A stretch of DNA of 64,000 nt from positions 28,296 to 92,295 of the forward strand of contig PNAJ01000054.1 in NCBI GenBank assembly GCA_003170295.1. The letters run 5' to 3'. Positions 18,768-27,907 of this stretch are shown piece after piece. Numbering within the stretch: position 1 is the stretch's first letter; each line of letters starts with the position of its first letter. Both the position numbers and the translations under genes were made by a program. The notes beneath the pieces are model-generated. The model worked only from the letters and a program-made list of their open reading frames with translations. It made no database searches and had not been told where the DNA came from. Source of the DNA: Bryobacterales bacterium (lineage in GTDB: Bacteria > Acidobacteriota > Terriglobia > Bryobacterales > Bryobacteraceae).

Positions 18768-19076
18768 CTAAAGACAGTTCCTTTCCACTTCTGCGCCTCA
18801 CTCCAGACGTTCCCACTCTACCCAAGGTTCCAACGATTGAGCGCGACCTGGGGGATGAGACTTAACGCAGAAGCGAATCTACGATTCTACCGCATCCGAG
18901 GGGCCGTTTGCGTCGTAATGAGCCGATTGGTACGAATCAGCTCAGCGTGTTGCGAAAAAGGATCAACCTGTGCTCACCGCTCACAGGTCGTGGGGCAGGC
19001 TCCGGGTGGGGCGGACCCCCCTGGACCCGCTCTTGTGGGTGCAGGTTGCAGCCTGCGGCCGACTGGCAATCGGCCC
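18768..19076. repeat. Gene-free gap with dispersed repeat (repeat at 18990-19075)
   Basis: This 309-bp gap between bamA and the SDR gene holds no convincing coding frame. Its right half, 18990-19075, is a mosaic of the genome's GC-rich repeats: a GTGGGGCGGACC block, then GCAGG(TTGCA)GCCTGC-type and GGCCGA..TCGGCC hairpins. The left part (18768-18985) should contain the bamA promoter on the minus strand; I could not assign boxes with confidence. Confidence 0.55.
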
Positions 19077-19808
19077 TCAATACGGCCACGCAGGCTTGCT
19101 GAACAACCCTCCATCGACCCATAGAGTTTGTCCCGTAATAAACTCGGCCGCATCGCTCGCAAAAAAGACAATCGCGCGCGCGACATCCGCGGGCGTTCCG
19201 ACGCGGCCGAGCGGCGTGAGTTTCGCCCACGTTCCCGCGTAGTCCGGCGTTTCGAGCCGAGTCCGCTCCGTCTCGATCGCGCCCGGCGCGACGCAGTTGA
19301 CGGTGATTCCGAATTCTCCCAATTCAGCGGCGGAAACTTTCGTGAACATTTCGATCGCGCCCTTGCTCGCCGTATAACTCGAAAGCCCTGGAAACGCCGT
19401 CTTGTTCGAGCCCGAGCCAAGATTGATAATTCGTCCGCTGCCGTTCTGTTTCATGATGCGTCCGATGCGTTGCGTACACAGGAAGCACCCTTTTAAATTG
19501 GTGCGAATCACGCGGTCCCAATCCGCTTCGAGAACATCGAGCAGAGGACCGAAGGTCTGAATGCCGGTGTTATTCACCAGAATATCGATGCGCGGAAAAC
19601 CCGCGATCATCTTCTCGACATCGTCAGAGTTGCCGATGTCTGCGTAAATCGCAACGCCGCCAATCGCACTAGCGAGCGCTTCCGCGCCCGCGCGATCTTC
19701 AAAATAATTTACGATGACGTGCGCGCCTTCTTTCGCGAGCGTGCGCGAAATTTCCGATCCAATGGCTCCGTTGGCGCCGGTGACGAGAGCGGTTTTCCCA
19801 GCGAGCAT
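19077..19808 (-). CDS. SDR family NAD(P)-dependent oxidoreductase
   Basis: A 243-residue classical short-chain dehydrogenase/reductase. TGANGAIG (residues 9-16) is the cofactor loop, NNTG is the structural motif (near 85, usually NNAG), and the catalytic tetrad includes Ser (LGSGSN), Tyr and Lys in YTASKGA. The C-terminal FITGQTLWVDGG is typical of FabG-like members. The substrate is not evident. ATG 19808 is chosen because it opens directly into KTALVTGA; the open frame upstream runs into the divergent YCF48-like gene. It is probably a single-gene unit. Confidence 0.88.
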   Translation of the reverse strand: MLAGKTALVTGANGAIGSEISRTLAKEGAHVIVNYFEDRAGAEALASAIGGVAIYADIGNSDDVEKMIAGFPRIDILVNNTGIQTFGPLLDVLEADWDRVIRTNLKGCFLCTQRIGRIMKQNGSGRIINLGSGSNKTAFPGLSSYTASKGAIEMFTKVSAAELGEFGITVNCVAPGAIETERTRLETPDYAGTWAKLTPLGRVGTPADVARAIVFFASDAAEFITGQTLWVDGGLFSKPAWPY

Positions 19809-19833
19809 CGGCTCATTGTACCGTTGAATAAGG

Positions 19834-20838
19834 ATGAATAAGGCTTTTTGGCTCGTCTTAACAAGCGTTTTATGGTCAATTAAGGCACAGAATTGGACGC
19901 CGCAAACCAGCAATACGGCATCTTCGCTGCGCGGAGTAAGCGCAGTAAGCGCCAAAGTGGTCTGGGCCAGCGGAACCAAAGGCACCTATCTTCTGACCAC
20001 CGACGGAGGCACGACATGGACCGCCGCGACAGTGCCGGGCGCAGCCGATCTAGATTTTCGCGCGGTGCATGCCTTCGATGACAAGACGGCGATTCTGCTG
20101 AGCATCGGAACCGGCGAAAAATCAAGGATTTACCGCACCAAAGACGCCGGCGCGAAATGGGACGTCCTCTATACCAATCCCGATCCGAAGGGTTTCTTCG
20201 ACGCCATCGCGTTCTGGGACGCGACCCATGGAATTCTTCTCGGCGATCCAGTGGACGGGCATTTTGTCGTGATGACGACTTATGATGGCGGAGAGAATTG
20301 GACGCGGCAAAAAACTCCGCAAGCTCAACCAAACGAGGGAGCTTTCGCAGCCAGCAACAGTTGCCTGTTCGTGCTGGGACTGCACGAAGTGTGGTTCGGG
20401 ACGGGCGGCGCTCGGGTTTTTCATTCCAGCGACGGAGGAAAAAAGTGGTCGGTCGCACAGACGCCGATACACCACGCTTCGGCGAGCGCCGGAATCTTTT
20501 CGATCGCGTTCCTGAATCCTTTGTTCGGCATAGCAGTCGGAGGCGACTACTCGAAACCGGAGGGCGCCACGCACAACATCGCCATCACCGAAGACGGCGG
20601 CAAGAAATGGACCGCACCAGAAGGTGCGCCGAGCGGCTTCCGCTCCGCGGTTAACTATTTACCGGACAGGAAGATGTGGATCGCAACCGGAACGTCCGGC
20701 TCGGACGTGTCGACCGATAAAGGAAAAACGTGGAAGCAATTCGACAAGGGAGACTATAACGCCATGAGTTTTATCTTGAGCTACGCGGGATGGGGAGTGG
20801 GGCCGAAGGGCGCGATTGCCCGGTTTGGAGTGGAATAA
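19834..20838 (+). CDS. Secreted YCF48/HCF136-like beta-propeller protein
   Basis: A 334-residue protein with a signal peptide (1-18) and a propeller built of BNR/YCF48 blades: LLTTDGGTTW, RTKDAGAKW, MTTYDGGENW, HSSDGGKKW, ITEDGGKKW and STDKGKTW, spaced about 50 residues apart. In plants and cyanobacteria YCF48 helps assemble photosystem II. In this non-photosynthetic setting the homologue is only a secreted propeller of unknown binding partner. It ends one base before the convergent M1 peptidase gene. Confidence 0.85.
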   Translation: MNKAFWLVLTSVLWSIKAQNWTPQTSNTASSLRGVSAVSAKVVWASGTKGTYLLTTDGGTTWTAATVPGAADLDFRAVHAFDDKTAILLSIGTGEKSRIYRTKDAGAKWDVLYTNPDPKGFFDAIAFWDATHGILLGDPVDGHFVVMTTYDGGENWTRQKTPQAQPNEGAFAASNSCLFVLGLHEVWFGTGGARVFHSSDGGKKWSVAQTPIHHASASAGIFSIAFLNPLFGIAVGGDYSKPEGATHNIAITEDGGKKWTAPEGAPSGFRSAVNYLPDRKMWIATGTSGSDVSTDKGKTWKQFDKGDYNAMSFILSYAGWGVGPKGAIARFGVE

Positions 20839-22536
20839 CTATTTACCCATTGCGGCTTTGGCGATTTCTGGTTCGGGATCTGTTGTGAGAGTTTTGAGTA
20901 GCGGCGAAGTGATATTCTTCGATGCGCGCAGATCGTAGATTAATGTCAGGCGCTCGGCGGCGGTCAGCTTTGTCAGGTCGAGGGTGGAGAGTTGCTCGGG
21001 GGACCACTCGGTGCGATAGTAGCCAGTGCCGTTGGCATTGAGATAAATCCATGCTGGACAGGATTTAAGTTGAATTTCGGAGCGCGACGTGAGGACGATG
21101 CAGCTTGATGCGATTCCTTGTCCGCGCCAGCAGACGGGGACGGTCCAGTTGTGGGTTGAGTTGGTTTGATCCAGTGCGAGATGGGCGTCTTTGCATTCTG
21201 CGCGAATTGCGGGGATGCCTGTTTGATTGAGAAAGCTGTCTAGTACGGGCTTGCTTCCCTCCAACGATGATTCAAGATCCGCCGTGGTTGCGTTGCCGAA
21301 TTTGTGAGCCTTCAAGTATTCGCGGAGGCCGTCGCGCACTTGGGTCTCTCCTAACCAGCCATCGAGCATTACTAGAATCGCTGCGCCTTTCTGATACACG
21401 ATCTGGCTATAGACATTGTCGGCGTCTTTGCGGCTGTTGATGGGAACACGGACGGGGCGCTTTGCATCGGTAATCATGATGCGCTCGCGGGCGGCGACGG
21501 AGGCTAGCAGTCTGCGGGACGGCGGTTGTTCCTCATCCATTATTTTTGCGGAGAACCAGGTCGCGAAGCCTTCGCTCAACCAGACGTCGTCCCAAGTTGC
21601 TTGCGTCACGAGATCGCCGAACCAGAGGTGGGCCATTTCATGAGCCTGGAGCGAGCGGATGCGGGCCGGCGAGAGCAGGAGCGTGCTGGCTTTATAGGTA
21701 ATGAGGCCGGGATTCTCCACTGCGCCGAATTTGAACTCGGGGACGGCGACGTAATCGAGTTTTCCGTAGGGATACGGAATTCCGGTGTAAGCTTCCAATC
21801 GCGGCAACACGGCGACGGTGGCTTCGGCAGCGGCTTTCGATTGCTCGCGGTGACCTTTGGCGGAGATGACGCGGATGGGCGTGCCGTGGCCGGCGGGAGC
21901 TCCTTGATAGACATCGAACGGGCCGACACAGAAGGCAACTACTTCAGCGGGGAGTGGCACGGTGGGCGCGAAGCGGACTAGTTTCATGCCATTCGGCTCG
22001 TTGGTTTCGCTTACTTGCCTCGCGTTGGAGAAAGCTTTGTCGCTGCGCTTGATGTGGATCGACAATTCCCACGGTGTTTTGAAACGAGGCTCGTCGAAGC
22101 ATGGGAAGGCGCGGCGCGCGTCGATGGGCGTGAAGGTTGTGAAGGCGTACCAATCGCTCGCGACCTTGTTGCGATAGGGGCCGGCGACGGCTTTTTCGTC
22201 TAGCTTCGCTTGATAGCGAATGGAGATGGTCGCTGGGCCGGGGCCTATTTCGGATGGGAGTGAGAGGCTGATGGTCTCGGCGGCGGCGGATGCTTGCACG
22301 AGGATTTTGCGTCCTTGCCAGGAGACTGACGATTCTAGCGGCTGGAGGTCTTTTGCGTTTACTTGGAGAAGGGATGTGGGCTTTGTAAGATCGACTTCGA
22401 TTTTTGCCCAGCCGGTGAAGGTGTTTAGGCTCGGGTCGATGGTCAGTTCTATGATGTGTTTTTTAGGGATGATGTCGTCGGGGAGGAGGAATTGGGCGGG
22501 GAGGAAGGTGGTGGCAAGGAGGAAGAGGATTCGCAC
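20839..22536 (-). CDS. M1 family metallopeptidase (aminopeptidase N-like)
   Basis: A 565-residue exported zinc aminopeptidase. Signal peptide at 1-19 (RILFLLATTFLPAQ). The exopeptidase motif appears as GAVENPG (GAMEN variant). The zinc site is HEMAH (His299, His303) with Glu322 in WLSEGFATW. Members remove N-terminal residues from peptides; periplasmic peptide scavenging is likely. At about 565 residues it lacks the long C-terminal helical domain of E. coli PepN (870). GTG 22536 is preferred to an ATG at 22596, because the extra 20 residues would be coded by a dispersed repeat and would precede the signal peptide. Confidence 0.87.
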   Translation of the reverse strand: MRILFLLATTFLPAQFLLPDDIIPKKHIIELTIDPSLNTFTGWAKIEVDLTKPTSLLQVNAKDLQPLESSVSWQGRKILVQASAAAETISLSLPSEIGPGPATISIRYQAKLDEKAVAGPYRNKVASDWYAFTTFTPIDARRAFPCFDEPRFKTPWELSIHIKRSDKAFSNARQVSETNEPNGMKLVRFAPTVPLPAEVVAFCVGPFDVYQGAPAGHGTPIRVISAKGHREQSKAAAEATVAVLPRLEAYTGIPYPYGKLDYVAVPEFKFGAVENPGLITYKASTLLLSPARIRSLQAHEMAHLWFGDLVTQATWDDVWLSEGFATWFSAKIMDEEQPPSRRLLASVAARERIMITDAKRPVRVPINSRKDADNVYSQIVYQKGAAILVMLDGWLGETQVRDGLREYLKAHKFGNATTADLESSLEGSKPVLDSFLNQTGIPAIRAECKDAHLALDQTNSTHNWTVPVCWRGQGIASSCIVLTSRSEIQLKSCPAWIYLNANGTGYYRTEWSPEQLSTLDLTKLTAAERLTLIYDLRASKNITSPLLKTLTTDPEPEIAKAAMGK

Positions 22537-23173
22537 TATTCGATTATGAGCACACGGAGCCGCCTTGAAAGGGCGGCTGCCGCCAATATTGGCCACCCCA
22601 CAAGAGGCGGAGGTTTACGGGTGTTAACGCTCCGCTCCCTGCGGTCACGGCTCGGTAGATCATCAGTGCGGTGGATGTGGGGAATGGCACACTACGGCCT
22701 TGAAGATATCGCGAACGACCGGCGTTTTAAACCGGCCGCTAGTGGATTGGACTGCCTCTCGCGGAGCCTGGCACCCTTGTGGATACGCGGCTCCCTGCTT
22801 CGATGCACAGCCCTCTGAAGTCCCGGGGTACGATCTCCCCGAACTTTATGGGATCGATCCCAAGATCCTTCCGTCGACCCCGTCCATATAGTCGGAGGCG
22901 CGAGCCGTCTGACGGGCTCCGGAAGCTCAGGACCACCGCAATGCGACACTTCGTGGCCACGAAGAAACTGTCGAAGGAGCCTCGGTGGGTGGCTCCTTCT
23001 GGTTTCAGGGTACACGAGGAAAGCAAAAAACATTCCTCACTCTAAGTCGCAAAGCTCGCTTAGGAAAGAAGATAGAATTTTTTTGCAAACGCTCCGGGCG
23101 CGACACGAGTGTCGACGCGGCCCGCACGAGTGCGTGCGCCACGGCACAGAAGCATCGCAGCAATGATTTCTAT
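22537..23173. other. 637-bp gene-free region with repeats and hairpins
   Basis: No frame here has family features, a good ribosome site or typical codon use. Contents: repeat copy 22558-22606 (inverted relative to 14933-14979); a CGCTCCCTGCGGTCACGGCTCGGTAGA-type repeat at 22633-22659 (shared with 34561-34590, 50329-50362 and 50408-50441); a perfect hairpin GAAGGAGCC..GGCTCCTTC at 22973-22981 / 22991-22999; and GACACGAGTGTC plus GCACGAGTGC palindromes near 23100-23145. It is probably a graveyard of small repeats; an unannotated structured RNA cannot be excluded. Confidence 0.5.
22558..22606. repeat. Dispersed palindromic repeat, copy 2
   Basis: A reverse-complement copy of the segment at 14933-14979: it begins AGCCGCCTTGAAAGGGCGGC and ends GGCCACCCCACAAG. 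Only a few positions differ. It abuts the start of the M1 peptidase gene and supplies the frame upstream of its signal peptide, which is why the upstream ATG was rejected. Confidence 0.75.
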
Positions 23174-23341
23174 TTAAAGTTCGATTCTGGTGGCTACCGC
23201 AGGCGCGATGTAGCTGCCGGAGGTTCTGTTTCGGGTGAAGGTTACTTCCACCACGGTAAGGCCGGTTGCGGTTTCAAAAGTTGCGACCAACTCCCGTAAA
23301 TTCAGTTCGAGCTCGCGCTTCAGTTTTTGTAGGTCGTTCAT
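23174..23341 (-). CDS. Small conserved-looking protein coupled to speA (55 aa)
   Basis: A 55-residue frame beginning 3 bp after the speA stop codon on the same strand: ATG 23341, TAA ending 23174. The product starts with an amphipathic charged helix (MNDLQKLKRELELNLRELV) and continues with a short beta-like part (GLTVVEVTFTRN...APAVATRIEL). The spacing means translation could be coupled to arginine decarboxylase. I do not recognise the family. It is too short to trust on length alone, but the orderly helix-strand pattern, lack of low complexity and tight coupling favour a real gene. Confidence 0.55.
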   Translation of the reverse strand: MNDLQKLKRELELNLRELVATFETATGLTVVEVTFTRNRTSGSYIAPAVATRIEL

Positions 23342-23344
23342 AGT

Positions 23345-25282
23345 CTACTGCTCAAGATAGGTGTAGCCGTTCAGGCCCTCTTCATAGAATCGGAGGAGCG
23401 ATCCCGATTCTTCATAGCCGATGCGGCCTTCGCGGACCGCGGTCTCGACATCGGTGCGGAATTGTTCAAGCAGGGCGGGGGTTTTGAACTGCACGTAGTC
23501 CAGCACTTCGCGGACGGTATCGCCACGGATTACAGCTTCGAGAATCACGGATCCGGCTTCGTCGAGCCGCACGTGCACTGCGTTGGTATCGCCAAAAAGA
23601 TTGTGCAGATCGCCGAGAATCTCCTGATAGGCGCCGACCAGGAAGGCGCCCAGATAGTAATGCTCGCCATTGAAGGAGTGAAGCGGGAGAGTCTTTTTTA
23701 CATCGCGGCGGTCTATGAACTGATCCACTTTGCCGTCGGAATCGCAGGAAATATCGCCCAAAATACCGTGGCGGAACGGCTCCTCTTCCAGGCGATGAAT
23801 GGGCATGATGGGAAAAAGCTGCTTTACGGCCCAACTATCCGGCATGCTTTGGAACAGCGAAAAATTGCAGAAATAAGTATCGGAAAGAAGGGTATCGAGA
23901 CCTTCGAGCTCCTCAGGGAAGTAATCGAGCTGCTTGCCGAGCTTCTGGATATTGCGGCAGATCTGCCAGTAGATGCTCTCCGCGAGGCTGCGCTGCTGCA
24001 ACGGCAAATAGCCGAGGCTGAACAGGTTCAGCGCCGAATCGAGCGCCTGCTGAGCGTCGTGAAAACTTTCGAGCAGGTTCTTATTCGACAGGCCCTTCAT
24101 GGTTTCTCGCAGGTCGATGAGAGGCTGCTCGACGTCGTCGGGAATTTCGGGAAGCGTATCGCTATCGCCAAATCCGGTAACGCCTAGAACATTGAACACC
24201 AGCACGCTGTGATAGGCAGCGACGGCGCGTCCGCTTTCCGAAATGATGATGGGATGCACCACGTCGGCTTCGTCGCAGACGTTCTGAATGTGATGCACGA
24301 CGTCGTTGGCGTACTCTTGCAGGGTGTAATTGACGCTCGATTCGAAATCGGTCTGCGAGCCATCGTAATCGATGCCGAGACCTCCGCCGACGTCCATGTA
24401 ATTGAGGCCCGCGCCGCAGCGCTTGAGCTCGACATAAACGCGCGCGGCTTCAATGACCGCGGCTTTAATCTGCCGGATGTTGGTGATCTGGCTACCGAGA
24501 TGGAAATGCAGAAGCTGGAGGCAATCCTCCATGCCGAGAGCTTTCAGTTGGTCGAGTGCGCGGAGGCCTTCAGTCACCGTGAGTCCGAACTTGGAGCGGT
24601 ATCCGCCGGAGGACTTCCACCGGCCGGAGCCGCGGCTCGCGAGTTTGATGCGCAATCCGATCACGGGACGTACGCCGGCGCGCGCGGAATGTTTCAGGAT
24701 CAGGTCAAGCTCGGTGTACTTTTCGACCACGGGGATAATTTGCCGACCGATCTTCTTGGACAGCATCGCCATCTCGATGTATTCGTCGTCCTTAAAGCCG
24801 TTACAGATGATGGGGGTTTCGTTATCGGCGATGGCGAGGACGGCCAGCAGCTCAGGCTTAGAGCCGGCTTCTAGACCGAAGCGGTAGGGGCGGCCGTATT
24901 TGAAAACCTCCTCGACCACCTGGCGCTGCTGGTTGACCTTGATCGGGTAGACGCAGCAGTAGGAGCCTTTGTAGCCCTGCTCGGTGATGGAGGTTTGGAA
25001 GGCCTGATGCATTTCGCCGAGACGGTGTTGCAGAATTTCGCCGAAGCGGATGAGCAGAGGGAGCGAAATGCCGCGGAGCTGGAGATTGTCGACCAGTTCC
25101 TTGAGATCGATGCCACGGGCGGGCTCCTTATTGGGATGGACCCAGAGGTGGCCGTTGTTACCGACGGAAAAATAGCCTTTCCCCCAGCGGGAAACGTCGT
25201 AGAGTTCGCCCGCTTCAGCGATACTCCAGCGATCGGCAGGTTCGCGCACCGGCGGCGAGTCGGGGGTTTTGACGGTAGCCAT
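23345..25282 (-). CDS. speA: Biosynthetic arginine decarboxylase
   Basis: A 645-residue PLP enzyme of the alanine-racemase-fold decarboxylase family, converting arginine to agmatine for polyamine synthesis. The Schiff-base lysine is in CVYPIKVNQQRQ (near residue 113). The glycine-rich phosphate loop is MDVGGGLGIDYDGSQ, and HFHLGSQI is the conserved SpeA motif. The C-terminal barrel includes CDSDGKVDQFI. Length matches E. coli SpeA (about 658). An arginase gene elsewhere in the window (41938) offers the alternative fate for arginine. The start ATG is the first after a repeat-rich 394-bp gap; AAAACTGAAT lies upstream without a strong ribosome site. Confidence 0.95.
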   Translation of the reverse strand: MATVKTPDSPPVREPADRWSIAEAGELYDVSRWGKGYFSVGNNGHLWVHPNKEPARGIDLKELVDNLQLRGISLPLLIRFGEILQHRLGEMHQAFQTSITEQGYKGSYCCVYPIKVNQQRQVVEEVFKYGRPYRFGLEAGSKPELLAVLAIADNETPIICNGFKDDEYIEMAMLSKKIGRQIIPVVEKYTELDLILKHSARAGVRPVIGLRIKLASRGSGRWKSSGGYRSKFGLTVTEGLRALDQLKALGMEDCLQLLHFHLGSQITNIRQIKAAVIEAARVYVELKRCGAGLNYMDVGGGLGIDYDGSQTDFESSVNYTLQEYANDVVHHIQNVCDEADVVHPIIISESGRAVAAYHSVLVFNVLGVTGFGDSDTLPEIPDDVEQPLIDLRETMKGLSNKNLLESFHDAQQALDSALNLFSLGYLPLQQRSLAESIYWQICRNIQKLGKQLDYFPEELEGLDTLLSDTYFCNFSLFQSMPDSWAVKQLFPIMPIHRLEEEPFRHGILGDISCDSDGKVDQFIDRRDVKKTLPLHSFNGEHYYLGAFLVGAYQEILGDLHNLFGDTNAVHVRLDEAGSVILEAVIRGDTVREVLDYVQFKTPALLEQFRTDVETAVREGRIGYEESGSLLRFYEEGLNGYTYLEQ

Positions 25283-25676
25283 TCAGTTTTCAGTGTCCTC
25301 GGTTTAGGGGCGAAGGGCAAGTGAAAAATGCATGGCGGGGCGGGCGTCGACACTTTCGAAAACATGGGGCGCTGACCGCTCCCGTTGGTCGCGGCTCTAC
25401 AAACCGATTACCAATCGGTCCGCAGGCTATCGCGGGCTGCTAAAAAACTCTTATTAAGTGACCTTCGGCAACCAAGTGGGGGCGGACCGCCCTGATCCAT
25501 AAAACCCGGCCTGCGGACACCGGAAGGGCCGATCCGGGGATCGGCCGCGGACCAGGGGGTCCGCCCCACCCGGAGGAGAAATGAGTTTTTCAGCAATCTC
25601 TGCCAACCTGGGGCGTGCGCCACAATTAAGGAAGGTGGGGAATCCGGCATGTTATATTGAGACGTAAGCCTCGAAT
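25283..25676. other. Gene-free gap between speA and tRNA-Ala, repeat rich
   Basis: This 394-bp stretch has no credible gene. It should hold the speA promoter at its left end. A hairpin ACCGATT(ACC)AATCGGT stands near 25400. GCTAAAAAACTC (about 25438) and GAGTTTTTCAGC (about 25583) form imperfect outer arms around the GC-rich palindrome at 25476-25569. TATATT at 25653-25658 is a possible -10 box for the tRNA gene. Confidence 0.5.
25476..25569. repeat. GTGGGGGCGGACC palindromic repeat
   Basis: A 94-bp element with ends GTGGGGGCGGACC and GGTCCGCCCCAC in inverted orientation, and an inner GGCCGATCC/GGATCGGCC hairpin. The same family occurs at 18990-19075 and 57531-57637. It is intergenic in all three places. 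Confidence 0.75.
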
Positions 25677-25752
25677 GGGCGGCTAGCTCAGCTGGGAGAG
25701 CGCTGCGTTCGCAATGCAGAGGCCGGGGGTTCGATCCCCCCGCCGTCCACCA
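25677..25752 (+). tRNA. tRNA-Ala(CGC)
   Basis: A complete 76-nt cloverleaf with CCA encoded. The acceptor stem GGGCGGC pairs with GCCGTCC and contains G3:U70, the identity element for alanyl-tRNA synthetase. D arm GCTCAGCTGGGAGAGC, anticodon stem CTGCG/TGCAG with loop TTCGCAA (anticodon CGC, reading GCG), and T arm CCGGGGGTTCGATCCCCC. It is followed 19 bp later by a methyltransferase gene. Confidence 0.97.
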
Positions 25753-25771
25753 ACACCAAATTTTAGGTTTC

Positions 25772-26443
25772 ATGCCCGACGAAAAAACGCTCGAAAAGAT
25801 GCGGCAGGATTGGGATGAGCGCGCTCGCGAGAACGCGCGTCATTATGTCGCGACGGGGCAGACGGAATGGACCGACGAAGCGTTTTTCGCGTCGGGCGAG
25901 CAGGCGATCGAAGAAGACATTCGGACCGACATGACCAACGTTTGCCAGGGGAAAGATCCCAAGGCGATGCGGGTACTCGAGATCGGATGCGGGGCAGGTC
26001 GGCTGACGCGGGCGCTGGCGAAAATGTTCGGAGAAGTCCATGCGGTGGACGTGAGCGGCGAGATGGTATCGCGCGCCAAGGCGGCTGTTGCGGACTTTCC
26101 GCATGCGCACGTGTATCAGAATAATGGCTGCGATCTGACGGTGGTGCCGGAGCTGGAATTCGACTTCGCGTATTCGGCGATCGTGTTTCAACACATCCCG
26201 AGCCGCGAGGTGATCGAGAGCTACGTTCGCGAGGTGAATCGCCTGCTGCGTCCGGGAGCGCTGTTCAAATTTCAGGTGCAGGGGTGCACGGATTTACAGA
26301 CGTCGGCCGACGATACGTGGTTGGGGGTGCCGTTTTCCGATGCGCAGGCGGTGGAGATGGCGTGGCGGAGTAACTTCGAGCCTCGGTACAGGCATGGGGC
26401 GGGGGAGCAGTATTTCTGGTTGTGGTTTTTTAAGAAACCTTAG
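25772..26443 (+). CDS. Class I SAM-dependent methyltransferase
   Basis: A 223-residue Rossmann-fold methyltransferase. Motif I is VLEIGCGAGRLTRALA (near 66-81), followed by the acidic VHAVDVSGEM at the end of strand 2 and FDFAYSAIVFQHIPS as motif III/IV. The methyl acceptor cannot be named. The N-terminal helix (LEKMRQDWDERARENARHYVATG) is common in small-molecule or sugar-modifying members. It begins 19 bp after the tRNA and ends 9 bp before glpD. Confidence 0.85.
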   Translation: MPDEKTLEKMRQDWDERARENARHYVATGQTEWTDEAFFASGEQAIEEDIRTDMTNVCQGKDPKAMRVLEIGCGAGRLTRALAKMFGEVHAVDVSGEMVSRAKAAVADFPHAHVYQNNGCDLTVVPELEFDFAYSAIVFQHIPSREVIESYVREVNRLLRPGALFKFQVQGCTDLQTSADDTWLGVPFSDAQAVEMAWRSNFEPRYRHGAGEQYFWLWFFKKP

Positions 26444-26452
26444 AATGTAAGA

Positions 26453-27907
26453 GTGACTCCCGCTGTCAATCTGGACACGCGACGATTGGCGATTGAGCGG
26501 CTGCGGACGGAGACGTTTGATGTGCTCATCCTCGGTGGAGGCATCAATGGGGCTGGCACTGCTCGCGATCTGATGTTGCGAGGGCGCCTCAATGTTGGAC
26601 TGATCGAGCAGAATCATTTCTCGTCGGGGACGAGCGGGAAAAACTCGCATTTGATTCATGGCGGGCTGCGGTATTTGAAGCAGCTTGATTTCAGGCTGGT
26701 GCGGGAGGCTTTGCATGAGCGCGCGGTGCTGTTGAAGATCGCTCCTCATTTGGTCGAGCCGCAGCCGTTTCTAATGCCGCTGGCGGGGTTCGCGAAATCG
26801 CTTTATTACAACCTGGGGCTCACGATTTACGATTTGTTCGATGGGAGCGGTGCGGTGCCTCGGCATCGGAGGGTATCGCTTGAGGAAGTGCGGAAGCTGG
26901 AGCCGGGACTCGCGGCTCCGGGAATGACGGGTGCGGCGGAGTTTTACGACGCGCAGGTTCGTTCGGCGCGGCTGGTGCTCGAAAATATTTTCGAGGCGTT
27001 GAGAAACGGCGCGGCGTGCGCGAACTATGTTCGGGCGGAGAGTCACACGCGGGATGAAGCGGGATTGTGGCGGGTTCAACTGCGGGATTCGATATCGGGC
27101 GAGCGATTCGAAACCAGGGCGCGGGCGCTGATCGATTGCACCGGTCCGTGGGCGCGGGACCCTGCGCCGAGGCTGGTGCGGGGGTCGCACATTGTGATGC
27201 CGAGGCTCAATCACAGCGGGCACGCGATCGCGTACTTCGAGGAGTCGGGACGCATCATTTTTTTCATTCCTTGGGGCGAGCGAGGGGATCGTACGCTGAT
27301 TGGCACTACCGACGTGGATCATGACGGAGCGGCCGACGACGTGCATATTTCGGAAGACGAGACGCGCTATCTGAGAAACATCGCGGCGCGGATTTTTCCC
27401 GCTAGCGCGAAACTGGAGCCGGTGGCGACGTTTAGTTCGTTACGTCCTCTGCTGGAGTCCCATGCGTCCGCGACAAAGGCGACGCGGGAGCATCATATTT
27501 ATCGAGATTCGCAGGGGATCATTCGTGTGACGGGCGGGAAATATACGACGTATCGCGCGATGGCGGAAGAGGCGGCGGATCTGGTGGTCCCGCCAGAGCT
27601 GCGGGATGTTCACTTGACGGCGACGACGGCGCTGAATGGGAATACTCCCGACGCGATTCAGGCTCTGCTCACAGAAGCCCCCGCGCTTTCCGCGCGCTAT
27701 GGGGTTGCGGAAACGGAAATAATCATGCTGGTCCACCAATATGGCGTGCTCACGACCGCTGTTTTGGATTATGTGGAGACGAGCGTGGATGCGGCGCGCC
27801 TGATTTTTGCCACGCGGCATGAGATGGCGATCGAGCCGAAGGATTTTCTGGAAGTGTCGACGTCGTTGGGATATGAAGGCGCGCCGCTTCCACGTGCCAT
27901 CGCATGA
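26453..27907 (+). CDS. glpD: Aerobic glycerol-3-phosphate dehydrogenase
   Basis: A 484-residue FAD-dependent enzyme that oxidises glycerol-3-phosphate to dihydroxyacetone phosphate and passes electrons to quinone at the membrane. The dinucleotide loop is ILGGGINGAGTARDL (residues 26-40), followed by SSGTSGKNSHLIHGGLRYL, the GlpD/GlpA signature. TLIGTTDVDHDG and RVTGGKYTTYRAMAEEAAD are the second-half motifs. The start is GTG 26453. The last base triplet overlaps the ATG of the PP2C gene (ATGA), suggesting co-translation of an odd pair. No glycerol kinase or facilitator lies nearby. Confidence 0.92.
   Translation: MTPAVNLDTRRLAIERLRTETFDVLILGGGINGAGTARDLMLRGRLNVGLIEQNHFSSGTSGKNSHLIHGGLRYLKQLDFRLVREALHERAVLLKIAPHLVEPQPFLMPLAGFAKSLYYNLGLTIYDLFDGSGAVPRHRRVSLEEVRKLEPGLAAPGMTGAAEFYDAQVRSARLVLENIFEALRNGAACANYVRAESHTRDEAGLWRVQLRDSISGERFETRARALIDCTGPWARDPAPRLVRGSHIVMPRLNHSGHAIAYFEESGRIIFFIPWGERGDRTLIGTTDVDHDGAADDVHISEDETRYLRNIAARIFPASAKLEPVATFSSLRPLLESHASATKATREHHIYRDSQGIIRVTGGKYTTYRAMAEEAADLVVPPELRDVHLTATTALNGNTPDAIQALLTEAPALSARYGVAETEIIMLVHQYGVLTTAVLDYVETSVDAARLIFATRHEMAIEPKDFLEVSTSLGYEGAPLPRAIA

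Noticed and set aside
19809..19985. Upstream extension of the SDR gene
   Set aside because: It overlaps the divergent YCF48-like gene, while ATG 19808 opens right at the cofactor-binding motif.
22739..23026. 95-codon minus-strand frame in the speA/M1 peptidase gap
   Set aside because: There is no family pattern and no ribosome site, and it crosses the perfect hairpin at 22973-22999.
18990..25569. Possible CRISPR arrays among the GC-rich repeats
   Set aside because: Copies are single, palindromic and far apart with no regular spacers, and no cas genes are present.
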